From Flagellimonas olearia (GTDB lineage Bacteria; Bacteroidota; Bacteroidia; Flavobacteriales; Flavobacteriaceae): a DNA stretch of 64,000 nucleotides. The position numbers and the translations under genes are program-made. Shown here piece after piece: positions 52,757 to 61,091 of the stretch (the stretch's first letter is position 1; each line of letters begins with the position of its first letter). The DNA lies in NCBI RefSeq assembly GCF_009184425.1, contig NZ_WELG01000002.1, positions 868,001-932,000 on the forward strand. Reading direction: 5' to 3'. The notes under the pieces were generated by a model, which searched no databases, had not been told where the DNA came from, and saw only the letters and a program-made list of their open reading frames with translations.

Positions 52757-54112
52757 ATGAGTCCCATACTTATAAAGACAATTCAATTCTTTCTTAGCCT
52801 GTCCTTACTCATTGTACTTCATGAGCTTGGGCACTTTATTCCCGCTAAGATTTTTAAGACACGGGTTGAAAAATTCTACCTCTTTTTTGATGTAAAGTTT
52901 TCCCTTTTCAAGAAGAAAATAGGAGAGACCGTATACGGTATCGGATGGTTGCCCTTGGGAGGCTATGTGAAGATTTCCGGGATGATTGATGAAAGTATGG
53001 ATACCGAGCAAATGAAGGAAGAGCCCAAGCCTTGGGAATTCCGGAGCAAACCGGCCTGGCAACGGTTGATCATTATGTTGGGAGGTGTCACCGTCAACTT
53101 TATTCTGGCTGTGGTCATCTACATTGGCATGGCGTATTCCTATGGCAGGCAATACATTCCTATCGATAGCCTTAAAGATGGGGTTTGGGTAACCGAAAAA
53201 ACCATTGGGGACAAATTAGGGATAGAGACTGGGGACAAAATTGTTGCTGTGGATGGCAAGGAACTGGAATCCTTTGACAGTGTTTTTGGGGAATTGATCA
53301 ACGGGAACAGTATTACCATTATTCGAGATGGTGAGCGCATTGAAAAGGAAATCCCGATCGATTTTATTTCCACCTTACTGGATGACGAGGACAAACTACG
53401 CTTTTTGAGTGTTAGGGTTCCCTTTGTGGTGAACAAGGTGCCCAAAACCTCACACAACAAAGAAGCTGGATTCAAGCCCAAGGATAAATTTTTGGCCGTT
53501 AACGGCCAAGCAGCTGTATACAGGGACCAGGTAATTGCTTTTCTGGAGAAAAACAAGGATAAGGATATCAATATCACCTTGCAGCGACAAGATGGTTCAC
53601 AAGATCAGGTAACGGCCCATGTAAATGCCGAAGGCATGCTGGGATTGGAAGTTGGGGGGTATACCATGGAAGATCTTGAGGAACAAGGATATTTTAAGAT
53701 CAATACCGAGGAATATACCTTTATGGAAGCCATTCCTGCGGGGATAGACAAAGGGGTGACTACTTTATCCAGCTACGTGAAACAACTCAAGAAGATCTTT
53801 AACCCCGAGACCGGGGCCTACAAGGGCGTTGGAGGTTTTGCGGCTATCGGCAGCCTGTTCCCCGATACGTGGAACTGGGCCACATTCTGGTCTACCACAG
53901 CATTTATATCCATTATGTTGGCCTTTATGAACATCTTGCCCATACCGGCACTGGATGGAGGGCATGTGGCATTCCTATTGTATGAAATGGTTACGGGACG
54001 CAAGCCCAGTGACAAGTTTTTGGAGTATGCACAGATGGTCGGGTTCTTCTTGTTGATTGCTTTATTGTTGTTTGCCAACGGGAATGATTTGTATAAATGG
54101 CTTTTTAAATAG
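52757..54112 (+). CDS. rseP: Site-2 protease RseP
   Basis: Intramembrane zinc metalloprotease of 451 residues (start at ATG 52757, MSPILIKTIQFF). The zinc motif HELGH is at 22-26 in TM1, and the third ligand is in LDGGH near residue 400. Between them are one or two PDZ domains (IDSLKDGVWVTEKTIGDKLGIETGDKIVAVDGKELESFDSV). The ROSR-like conserved loop GIGWLPLGGYVKISGM is visible. It likely completes cleavage of anti-sigma factors after a site-1 cut, relevant to the two membrane-linked sigma systems of this window. Confidence 0.95.
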   Translation: MSPILIKTIQFFLSLSLLIVLHELGHFIPAKIFKTRVEKFYLFFDVKFSLFKKKIGETVYGIGWLPLGGYVKISGMIDESMDTEQMKEEPKPWEFRSKPAWQRLIIMLGGVTVNFILAVVIYIGMAYSYGRQYIPIDSLKDGVWVTEKTIGDKLGIETGDKIVAVDGKELESFDSVFGELINGNSITIIRDGERIEKEIPIDFISTLLDDEDKLRFLSVRVPFVVNKVPKTSHNKEAGFKPKDKFLAVNGQAAVYRDQVIAFLEKNKDKDINITLQRQDGSQDQVTAHVNAEGMLGLEVGGYTMEDLEEQGYFKINTEEYTFMEAIPAGIDKGVTTLSSYVKQLKKIFNPETGAYKGVGGFAAIGSLFPDTWNWATFWSTTAFISIMLAFMNILPIPALDGGHVAFLLYEMVTGRKPSDKFLEYAQMVGFFLLIALLLFANGNDLYKWLFK

Positions 54113-54129
54113 AAAAGCGATTTTTTTCT

Positions 54130-54160
54130 TTGTACTGTATTAAAGAATCTGCTATATTTG
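54130..54160 (+). promoter_or_regulatory. Promoter of tRNA-Asn
   Basis: TTG (54130-54132), 20-nt spacer and TATATTTG (54153-54160) form a perfect consensus promoter about 22 nt upstream of the tRNA. It serves as an internal standard for the other promoter calls. Confidence 0.7.
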
Positions 54161-54181
54161 CACCCGCTTAAGGTAAAATAT

Positions 54182-54255
54182 TCCTCCTTAGCTCAGTTGG
54201 TTAGAGCATCTGACTGTTAATCAGAGGGTCCTTGGTTCGAGCCCAAGAGGGGGAG
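54182..54255 (+). tRNA. tRNA-Asn: tRNA-Asn (GTT)
   Basis: A 74-nt cloverleaf. The acceptor stem TCCTCCT pairs with AGGGGGA (one T-G wobble). The D arm is GCTCAGTTGGTTAGAGC, the anticodon stem TCTGA/TCAGA encloses CTGTTAA (anticodon GTT at 54216-54218), and the T arm is CTTGG-TTCGAGC-CCAAG. The discriminator base is G54255. The 3' CCA is not encoded. It is followed by its own terminator. Confidence 0.96.
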
Positions 54256-54262
54256 CAGAGAC

Positions 54263-54300
54263 AAAAGGCTTCAGAGAAATTCAAACTCTGGAGTCTTTTT
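54263..54300 (+). terminator. Terminator of tRNA-Asn
   Basis: GGCTTCAGAG (54267-54276) pairs with CTCTGGAGTC (54286-54295), with two G-T wobbles and a 9-nt loop, and TTTTT follows. Confidence 0.75.
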
Positions 54301-54824
54301 CCGTTAATATGCGGATTCCCACCCTCCTGTTTTCTATACTGTTATACGATTTCAAAATTTACGTTAATTGGTTACAGGGGTTTTCAAGCACTTTTTTATA
54401 GGAAACACTGCCGTCATATCAGGATATTAAAATGGTTTTTAGGCTCTACGGAAGTATCATGAACAATTATAGTTGAGCAGATTGACCTTTTTGTCTTGGT
54501 TAATTTTTCCCTTCATTTATTTTAAAGAAAATACTTATATTGTAGAAAGTATATTCTTTCAATATTAAACTATTGAATTTACGGTTTGATTAGGTCTACT
54601 TAACATGAGCCCAAAACAGTAAAGCAGGGACTTGCTTACTGGGGAAATAGGTTAGGTTCGCCGATGTAAACGGATATAAGTTTCCCCTTAGAAGTTCATT
54701 CATGGTAGTTTTTCACGAAGGAGTTAATGTGCAATGCAATAGGCATGAAAAAGTTCGTGAAGATTCCCAAACAATGTACAGAAAAGATAAAATGACGGTA
54801 CAATTTTAAGAGAGAAACTTTTAA
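54301..54824. other. Non-coding junction after tRNA-Asn
   Basis: About 520 bp without a supportable gene, rich in A and T. I looked for an integrase start, a repeat of the tRNA 3' end and IS ends, and saw none. It contains an 8-bp inverted repeat TTCACGAA / TTCGTGAA (54712-54719, 54754-54761) about 70 bp before the next gene. Its length and position right after a tRNA suit an old insertion junction. Confidence 0.4.
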
Positions 54825-56558
54825 ATGCAAACTAAACTTTTTTTATGGGTATGGCCATGGTTAATTTGGAGTTTGGTTTCTTGTGATACCGTAAAAGGAG
54901 ACAATATCCATGATGAAGTCCTGGCCGTGATTGATCGCCAGTATCCTGCTCCCGTAAGCTCTTCCCTGGACGGAACCAAATTTCTGAAAAAATCAAGAGA
55001 TAGTGCTTTCAGTCTTTATGCAGGTGAGGCCTCTCAATCCAGTCTTGTAGATTATTCAGGTTTTACCCAATTATCCTTGACCTGGCATCCTAATGGGAAG
55101 GAAGTGGTATTTCAGGAGTATAATCCTGATTCAGGGATTTACGATTTGTTTGGATTGGATATTGACAAAAGAAGTCGACAGCGTATAGCGATTCCTCCTT
55201 CCGAAAATTGTATTCCTTCTATAGAATTTTCAAAATCCGGAAGGTATATGGCTTATATGGCGACCCGGAATAGTAGTTCCAGAATATATGTTTATGACTA
55301 CATCGATAACGTCCTTATGGACGATTCCTATGTGGTTCAGTCACCCTATTCAAGCTTTCAATGGAAGGATGATTCCTCCCTTATTTTCATAGAAGATTCG
55401 TTAAGACCAGTTATTATGAAAGTAGATATTGATGATGGAACCCTATCATCATATCCATTGGACGATTTTAGCGAGGTGTCAAACTTTACGGTAAACCATA
55501 ATTGGATTTTGTTGACGGGAAGGTTGAAAAATGAAGAATACTTCCAATGTTTCAAATTTGATTTAGGGAGTGGTACAACGGAAAAATTGACAGAGGGCGA
55601 TTTTAATGTAACGGAATGCACTTATTCAAACTATGGTCCCTATTATTATTATACCCGAAATGAAAAAGGACTTCCCCGGCTTTATTGTTCTGATCTTCGC
55701 ATTGACTCAATAATACAAGATGTATCCACTGCCACAAAGGGCTATCAGTTAAGTCTAGAGCTTTCCAAAGATGATGTTTACCTCATGGGATATAGTTTAA
55801 ATGCCCCTATGGGCATAGAGCATCTTAATTTGGGCAATAGAGATATCAAACCAATCAATACTATTGGTGAAAGAGGCTTGGAGATGCCTGCCCCTGAGTT
55901 TTTGAACATAGAGAATCATGCCGCCAATACGCTTGTAAAAGCTTTTTTTTGGCCATCAAACAATAATGTGGCTGCATCAGAGAAAACGGTACTCTATATC
56001 CATGGGGGGCCATTTCTCCAAAGCACTCCTATGTGGAGCGAAATGGTCTACGTACTTACCCAGTACGGGTTTAATGTGTTGTCCATTAATTATCAGGGGT
56101 CTTCAGGGTATTCAAATAGCTATGCCCTGAAAAACAAGGTTCCTAATCAAATATCGGACATAGTGGCCTCAATACACTTTTTGGAAGATCATAAACAAAT
56201 TGGGGCGGAGGATATCATTTTAATGGGATCCAGTTATGGAGGTATGTTAGCGGCAAAGGCAGGAAGATATGTGTCCAATATTGGTGGGGTGGTCCTCATT
56301 TCGGGCGATATGGATTCCTTTCCAAGGGATTGGAATACCGATATTATGTTGCTGGGCTTCTATGGGGAAATGGATCCAATTTCAGAAAAAATGAAATTTA
56401 TATTCAATGACGTAGGCCTTTTGAACTCCAAAAATGCCCAATTCACCTTTTTTGAAAAGGAAGGACACTTATTCCACAGATCAACCACTTGGGCCAATAT
56501 ATACAGTAAAATTATAAATACATTTCATTCAAATGCTATCTTTCAAACAAAACTTTAG
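54825..56558 (+). CDS. Lipoprotein S9-type peptidase / alpha-beta hydrolase
   Basis: 577 residues; type II signal peptide (SLVSC, Cys20). Residues 60-350 are a TolB/WD40-like propeller (FTQLSLTWHPNGKEVVFQEYN). The C-terminal hydrolase has an oxyanion segment LYIHGGPFLQS and a nucleophile in MGSSYGG (Ser470). The acid is in GEMDPISEK and the His in KEGHLFHR. Being lipidated, it probably acts at the outer membrane or periplasm on peptides. It overlaps the next gene by 26 bp and is more AT-rich than the S9 gene at 42 kb. Confidence 0.87.
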   Translation: MQTKLFLWVWPWLIWSLVSCDTVKGDNIHDEVLAVIDRQYPAPVSSSLDGTKFLKKSRDSAFSLYAGEASQSSLVDYSGFTQLSLTWHPNGKEVVFQEYNPDSGIYDLFGLDIDKRSRQRIAIPPSENCIPSIEFSKSGRYMAYMATRNSSSRIYVYDYIDNVLMDDSYVVQSPYSSFQWKDDSSLIFIEDSLRPVIMKVDIDDGTLSSYPLDDFSEVSNFTVNHNWILLTGRLKNEEYFQCFKFDLGSGTTEKLTEGDFNVTECTYSNYGPYYYYTRNEKGLPRLYCSDLRIDSIIQDVSTATKGYQLSLELSKDDVYLMGYSLNAPMGIEHLNLGNRDIKPINTIGERGLEMPAPEFLNIENHAANTLVKAFFWPSNNNVAASEKTVLYIHGGPFLQSTPMWSEMVYVLTQYGFNVLSINYQGSSGYSNSYALKNKVPNQISDIVASIHFLEDHKQIGAEDIILMGSSYGGMLAAKAGRYVSNIGGVVLISGDMDSFPRDWNTDIMLLGFYGEMDPISEKMKFIFNDVGLLNSKNAQFTFFEKEGHLFHRSTTWANIYSKIINTFHSNAIFQTKL

Positions 56559-57600
56559 GCAAAGAGAGCCTTTTAAACCAAGGTTTTTCTTTTCAATACT
56601 TATGATTATTTTGATTTTCGGATGTGAGGAATCCATTGCAATAGACAAAAGTCTACTGGGACAGGAAAATGCAGTGTGGTCCGAAAGTATTTATCTTCGG
56701 GGTACCCAACCTAGCACTGGAGAAAAACTGACTGAAAACGACCTGAAGGAGTACGCTGAAACCCTAAGGGAAAACCATATAAAGTATGCCTATTTATTCT
56801 CGGGGCCTTATCAAAATGATGGCCACTTGCCCAGATATCCCTTTACCCAGTTGGCAAAGGAAAGCGTACGCAAGTTAAAGGCCTATTACCCTGAGATCAT
56901 CATCTTGCCGTGGATTGGAGGTATTCAGAACAAAACCGTGTATCTGGGGGATTCCTTATGGACCGAAAATGCGCTCAAGGATACCAAAAGGTTGATTGAT
57001 TATCTTGAAGTTCCGGGAGTGCATGTTGATTTTGAGTATATCGTAAAGGGAAACCCATATCTGGACAGGACGGTTTCCAGGGAAAAAGCTGGAGATAATG
57101 ATGCATATCCAAACAATGTCAATTATTTCCATGAACGCTTGCGCAAACTTGTTCCAGACGCCTTTATTTCTTCTGTAGTGGTGGCCACACCAACAGGTAC
57201 CCAATCATGGAAGCGGAAAACTTCCACCAAAGAATTGGAAGGTTTGGTTCCATACGTAGATCAGCTCTCATTTCTTTTTTTTGACACGATGATTGATTCA
57301 CAAGAATTGTTTGAAACCAATTGTGTTGCTCAGGTTAAGGATATACAGACCCTTAAAGAGCTGAATCCCGATACGCAGTTTCTGATATCTGTGGGCACAT
57401 TCGTTAACCGGGAAGAGCTTCATAACTTTCGGAACCTAAAGATTGAGAGTGTTCCCAATACCCTGAAAACTATACAAAGAAGCATTTTGAATGTAAATCA
57501 AGAGGAAAAATTGGTAGATGGGATATCCATTTATTGTGACTGGCAAACCGAGGAATCAGAGTGGAAATCATTCCGAAAACATTGGTCAAAAAAAGAGTGA
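56533..57600 (+). CDS. Lipoprotein resembling GH18 glycosidases
   Basis: 355 residues with lipobox LIFGC (Cys31). Alternating strands and helices fit a TIM barrel. PGVHVDFEYI (residues 161-170) resembles the GH18 active strand DxxDxDxE with only the last Asp and Glu (D166, E168) kept, the Glu being the general acid in GH18. The first Asp positions are missing, so activity on chitin or peptidoglycan sugars is uncertain. Co-translated with the peptidase before it; it ends 10 bp from the convergent signal peptidase gene. Confidence 0.7.
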   Translation: MLSFKQNFRQREPFKPRFFFSILMIILIFGCEESIAIDKSLLGQENAVWSESIYLRGTQPSTGEKLTENDLKEYAETLRENHIKYAYLFSGPYQNDGHLPRYPFTQLAKESVRKLKAYYPEIIILPWIGGIQNKTVYLGDSLWTENALKDTKRLIDYLEVPGVHVDFEYIVKGNPYLDRTVSREKAGDNDAYPNNVNYFHERLRKLVPDAFISSVVVATPTGTQSWKRKTSTKELEGLVPYVDQLSFLFFDTMIDSQELFETNCVAQVKDIQTLKELNPDTQFLISVGTFVNREELHNFRNLKIESVPNTLKTIQRSILNVNQEEKLVDGISIYCDWQTEESEWKSFRKHWSKKE

Positions 57601-57610
57601 TATGGTAAAC

Positions 57611-58819
57611 TCAAGGATTTAATTTTTTAAAGAAACGTTCCTTGAACGATTTCCAAGAGCTTGTTGAAAAAAGTATCATAGGTACTTTCCCTATGATGTT
57701 AGAAACAGGAACAAACCCAAAGTATCTGGAATCTATGGAGTGTTTACGGTTGTCCCCCATTAAGAAACAGAAATCCTGTGTAAAGGTATAAGCCTCTATT
57801 TTTTCTCCATGCTTGTTATAATAGATGTCATTGTTTTCCTCCCACTCTTGGCCTTCAAAATCGCTTATGGCAGCACCGTACAAAGCATATGTCTTAGGGT
57901 TGATTTTTATTTCCATTCCCTTTTTGGGTACAACCAGTGGTCCCATATTGTCCAATGTCCACTCGTTTTCTTCTGGATTCGCAAAAAGAGGTCTGTCTTT
58001 AAGGGATTTGTCCAAGTCCTTTTGTAGGACTTGATAATTTTCATTTTTTTGGAGCGTGGCCATCTCGTTTTTGGATAGTGTCGCCTTGATCAGGTTTGAG
58101 GTATCTGGAATTGGGGAAAAGGGCCCATTTATACCCAAACTATCCATGGTGCTGAAAAAAGGTTTTGTATTGGTCGGTCTAATCTGGTAATCCTCTTTGA
58201 TGTCCTTGGAAGGTGTTCTATGTTTTCCATTGACATAGGTCTCCCCATTTTTTATGGTCAGTGTGTCACCTGGCAAGGCCATACAACGTTTTACAATATA
58301 AAAACCATAGGCCTGCTGATATACCAAAATATCCTCTCTTCTTGGAACGGTGGCGAGTCCGGGCAATCTTAATGAAGACCATATATATTGCGAATCTTCG
58401 GGAGTGGCACCTTTTTTATCGGAGAAAAATATATTCACCCACGGAACATCCTTTAGGGCCAGAGGGATTCCCGGGCCATAGATCAACTTGTTAACGACAA
58501 TGATATCGCCAGTGTACACAGTATTTTCCATGGAGTTACTGGGTACGGTATACACCTCAAATACAAAGAGCCTTATGCTTAGTACTGCAAGAAATATGAG
58601 AAAGAAAATCGATAAAAAACGAACAAACCCCTTTAATCGATTGGATTGGATTTGATCAATACCCCATAGGACCAACAAAACAAGCAGTCCTAAAAATACA
58701 ATCAGGGCTGTAAGCCAACAAAGCCCTAAAATGCACAGAAATAGTAGGAAAACACCCAGAGGAACAATGGAATAGGGCCTAAATAGAACCCTTTTTTTTG
58801 TACTAAACCTTGTGGTCAT
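57611..58819 (-). CDS. lepB: Signal peptidase I with enlarged periplasmic domain
   Basis: 402 residues, membrane serine/lysine protease removing leader peptides. Three hydrophobic segments (about 17-35, 36-54, 66-88) precede the catalytic Ser96 (PSNSM). Lys177 is in YIVKRCMALPGD, and box E is GDNRKHSIDSRYFGFVP (355-371). Between the Lys and box E there are about 150 residues, including a Lys/Gln-rich stretch (TLSKNEMATLQKNENYQVLQKD) not found in minimal enzymes. It is last of a tight operon with the CxxC lipoprotein (20 bp gap), suggesting a dedicated role. Confidence 0.92.
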   Translation of the reverse strand: MTTRFSTKKRVLFRPYSIVPLGVFLLFLCILGLCWLTALIVFLGLLVLLVLWGIDQIQSNRLKGFVRFLSIFFLIFLAVLSIRLFVFEVYTVPSNSMENTVYTGDIIVVNKLIYGPGIPLALKDVPWVNIFFSDKKGATPEDSQYIWSSLRLPGLATVPRREDILVYQQAYGFYIVKRCMALPGDTLTIKNGETYVNGKHRTPSKDIKEDYQIRPTNTKPFFSTMDSLGINGPFSPIPDTSNLIKATLSKNEMATLQKNENYQVLQKDLDKSLKDRPLFANPEENEWTLDNMGPLVVPKKGMEIKINPKTYALYGAAISDFEGQEWEENNDIYYNKHGEKIEAYTFTQDFCFLMGDNRKHSIDSRYFGFVPVSNIIGKVPMILFSTSSWKSFKERFFKKLNP

Positions 58820-58839
58820 GGAAAACGATGAAACTCTAT

Positions 58840-59328
58840 CTAGTTTGTGGCATTGTTGGCATTGATCAAAAGTTGGGCGGCAAGTCGTTCAAAGGCATTG
58901 CCGTTCTCAGGAGATTGAAATTCATGGGATTCATAGGTGCCATCCTTTAGATGTACAATGCATGGATAAATACTGTTATTGGTAGGGAGCACATATTTGC
59001 TTTCCTTGTCCACATGTACATTGGGAATGGTATCTACCCTGATATTTAGCTTATGCTGCAATATTTTAAGGGATTCTATCTTGGTCAAGACTATGAATGT
59101 CTTTGGGTTGCGGGCATTTTCTTTTATAAAATATTCTCCTTCCTGGATACACCCCTTGCAACCTAAACCGGGAAGAATGACCATCCATTCGGTGTTGCTG
59201 GGCAAATCAAAATTGTCCATGACAGATATTATATGATCTTGTTCCAATTCGGGTTCTCCTTTTTTACAGGAAATTAAGGTGCTTGCTACTATTAAAATAA
59301 GCAATATGGTTCCAATATTTTTTTTCAT
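58840..59328 (-). CDS. Thioredoxin-like CxxC lipoprotein
   Basis: 162 residues; lipobox TLISC (Cys21). The mature domain has a strand (TEWMVILPGLG) leading to C57-K-G-C60 at the start of a helix (IQEGEYFIKENA), as in thioredoxin folds. A later SIYPCIVHL supplies a likely cis-Pro before the next strand. The active-site sequence CKGC differs from classical CGPC/CPYC. It lies 7 bp after the propeller gene and 20 bp before signal peptidase. Likely a periplasmic disulfide oxidoreductase for the Cys-rich peptide encoded upstream (inference). Confidence 0.7.
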   Translation of the reverse strand: MKKNIGTILLILIVASTLISCKKGEPELEQDHIISVMDNFDLPSNTEWMVILPGLGCKGCIQEGEYFIKENARNPKTFIVLTKIESLKILQHKLNIRVDTIPNVHVDKESKYVLPTNNSIYPCIVHLKDGTYESHEFQSPENGNAFERLAAQLLINANNATN

Positions 59329-59335
59329 ATATATA

Positions 59336-60601
59336 TTATTTCTTTATTTCTGAAGGGAGAAAAACCTTAAAGGTAAGATAGGCTTCATCCACATCATTTT
59401 TGTCTATGTATTCAATGTTCAAGCCTTCTTGGGTAACAAAAGAATTTTCCCAATGCCATAGGTCTCCCGGACCAAGAGTGGTTTCTCCCAGATAGCTGAA
59501 ATCTTTATCCAGAATAATGACCGCAATATCCTTTTTCTTCCAGCTTGCTCCTTTCGGGGCATTGGGCATGGCTCGCCTTAGAAAACGATAATAAACGTTT
59601 CGGATTGGATCATGCAGTATGGTGCAATATCGGTCCTCCTCAACGAGCTTTGCTTCTAATTCCTCAGAGTCCATTCCGTTTGTTTTTTTGTCAAAAGAAG
59701 AAATCGGTCCTGAAAAATTGCTGCCAGCAAAAACTTTTATTGGCTCTTCAGGATTGTTTAAGTCACTGATATATAAATGATGGGAAGGGGTGAAGCTATA
59801 GATGATACGTTCGCCATCCGGATGTAATTGAGGATACACTTGCATAGGTAACCAGCCACCCCAATTATAGTTGTTCCCAAAAATTTCATAAGGATAATGG
59901 TGTGTAAAACGAACTTTGTCCAATGAATATGAAATATGGGATTGAATTGGGAATTTTGTAATGACTGAATCTGGGATTTCATTGGGAAATTGTCCCGTAA
60001 TAAGCAGTTCGTTTTTGCCCTTGATTAATGGAATGGAAGAGTTGTTATGATATACTGGAAAGGAAAAAATCCAATCCATAGGGTCCCCGTTCAGTCCTCT
60101 CCCTTCATTAAGCGATAGGCTTTTGATAATATTGCCCTTTTCATTCATTAATGATATATCCATTGAGTTGGACAACATATAAATGGAATCGGCGCTTTTA
60201 ACAAGATAGCCGACAATATCTTTTTGGCCCTTGGGGTCATTGAACTCATATGGTATTTTTTTAATGAAATCCAGATTCTTGTAATCGTAAAAATATATGG
60301 ATCGATTATAGGTGTTCAGAAAGGTCAAATATTGATTTCCCAATGAATCTGTGAACAACTGAATATAATTAGGACGCGCAGCTGTTTCTTTGTCAAGTGG
60401 GTATGATTTATTTTTAATGAACTCTAATTGTGCAGTGGTGTTTAAGGTTCCACTCTTTTCATTATTGATTTTATTCTGTTCTATTCGACATGAATAAAAG
60501 ATGGAGATAAGGGATGCCACCATTAAAAATTTGGTGAGAAGAAATAAAGACGGACAGGCAATACCAAATCCGCCTTTATGTTGAAAGAGTTTTGATTTCA
60601 T
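59336..60601 (-). CDS. Six-bladed propeller lipoprotein, DUF4221-like
   Basis: 421 residues from ATG 60601 (a start six codons earlier is possible); lipobox IFYSC follows a long N-region. The mature part has repeated blades (QLFTDSLGNQYLTFLNTYNRSIYFYDY, DSIYMLSNSMDISLMNEKGNIIKSL, HLYISDLNNPEEPIKVF). Its C-terminal segment ILHDPIRNVYYRFLRRAMP...DIAVIILDKDFSYLGETTL resembles DUF4221 proteins. In Bacteroidota such propellers often neighbour short NVEALA-type exported peptides, as here. Function unknown; binding or display of the peptide is possible. Confidence 0.75.
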   Translation of the reverse strand: MKSKLFQHKGGFGIACPSLFLLTKFLMVASLISIFYSCRIEQNKINNEKSGTLNTTAQLEFIKNKSYPLDKETAARPNYIQLFTDSLGNQYLTFLNTYNRSIYFYDYKNLDFIKKIPYEFNDPKGQKDIVGYLVKSADSIYMLSNSMDISLMNEKGNIIKSLSLNEGRGLNGDPMDWIFSFPVYHNNSSIPLIKGKNELLITGQFPNEIPDSVITKFPIQSHISYSLDKVRFTHHYPYEIFGNNYNWGGWLPMQVYPQLHPDGERIIYSFTPSHHLYISDLNNPEEPIKVFAGSNFSGPISSFDKKTNGMDSEELEAKLVEEDRYCTILHDPIRNVYYRFLRRAMPNAPKGASWKKKDIAVIILDKDFSYLGETTLGPGDLWHWENSFVTQEGLNIEYIDKNDVDEAYLTFKVFLPSEIKK

Positions 60602-60672
60602 ACAATAATTGATATTCAAAAATTAATTTTCTTGGTTTATTGGATAAAACCATCTCCTTTATTTAATTTATA

Positions 60673-60704
60673 ATGGATTGTTTTTTAATGAAATTACAAT
60701 CCAT
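60673..60704. repeat. 9-bp inverted repeat before the propeller gene
   Basis: ATGGATTGT (60673-60681) and ACAATCCAT (60696-60704) are perfect inverted repeats, 14 nt apart, 72 nt upstream of the propeller ATG. It could be an operator or leader hairpin for the downstream part of the cassette. Confidence 0.45.
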
Positions 60705-60834
60705 AAATGGCTCAAAAACCCAAAGGCAACGTTTATCCCATTTGTATTATAAATTGTCACCCTACTTACTAGAAAATTCCAGGGTGCCATTTATTATGGT
60801 CTAACCGTAAGCCATTGGATTAAAAATATTATAT

Positions 60835-60852
60835 GTGCTTTTTAAAAAGCAC
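60835..60852 (-). terminator. Terminator after the peptide gene
   Basis: GTGCTTTTTAAAAAGCAC is a perfect 18-bp palindrome 5 bp after the peptide stop codon, followed on minus by ATATAATATTTTTAA. It would stop most transcripts after the peptide gene, allowing high peptide output and lower expression of the downstream genes. Confidence 0.65.
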
Positions 60853-60857
60853 GAATC

Positions 60858-61091
60858 TTAAGGCCCAGAGCCAACAGGATCACAGTAAAAACCTCCTCCC
60901 AAATAGGTGCACTGATCATACGAACAACGATATTGCATCGTGTATCCTTTCCACTGACATTCAGCATTTGCTGAATTTAAGGAGATTAGACCAGCCAAAT
61001 CATAACCATCGGATTTGATAGAGCTATTACTGCTTACGAAAAATACTACTGCAAACACGATTGCCGCTAAAACGGTAATTGCCTTTTTCAT
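60858..61091 (-). CDS. Exported Cys-rich peptide precursor, NVEALA-like
   Basis: 77 residues from ATG 61091. A basic start (MKK) and hydrophobic segment (about 4-20) are followed by a Ser/Asp/Gly spacer (SNSSIKSDGYDLAGLISLNS). The signal-peptidase-like site A-N-A (41-43) comes before Glu44. The predicted mature peptide has 34 residues with four Cys (45, 56, 61, 70), aromatic residues and a GGG turn, ending GSGP. The overall plan matches the short NVEALA-type precursors of Bacteroidota, with ANA in place of ALA. Neighbours encode a signal peptidase and a CxxC lipoprotein. Likely product: a secreted peptide with two disulfides; function unknown. Confidence 0.8.
   Translation of the reverse strand: MKKAITVLAAIVFAVVFFVSSNSSIKSDGYDLAGLISLNSANAECQWKGYTMQYRCSYDQCTYLGGGFYCDPVGSGP

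Noticed and set aside
54232-54462. A plus-strand frame starting inside tRNA-Asn
   Set aside because: It begins in the tRNA and runs through its terminator; the translation has no coding character.
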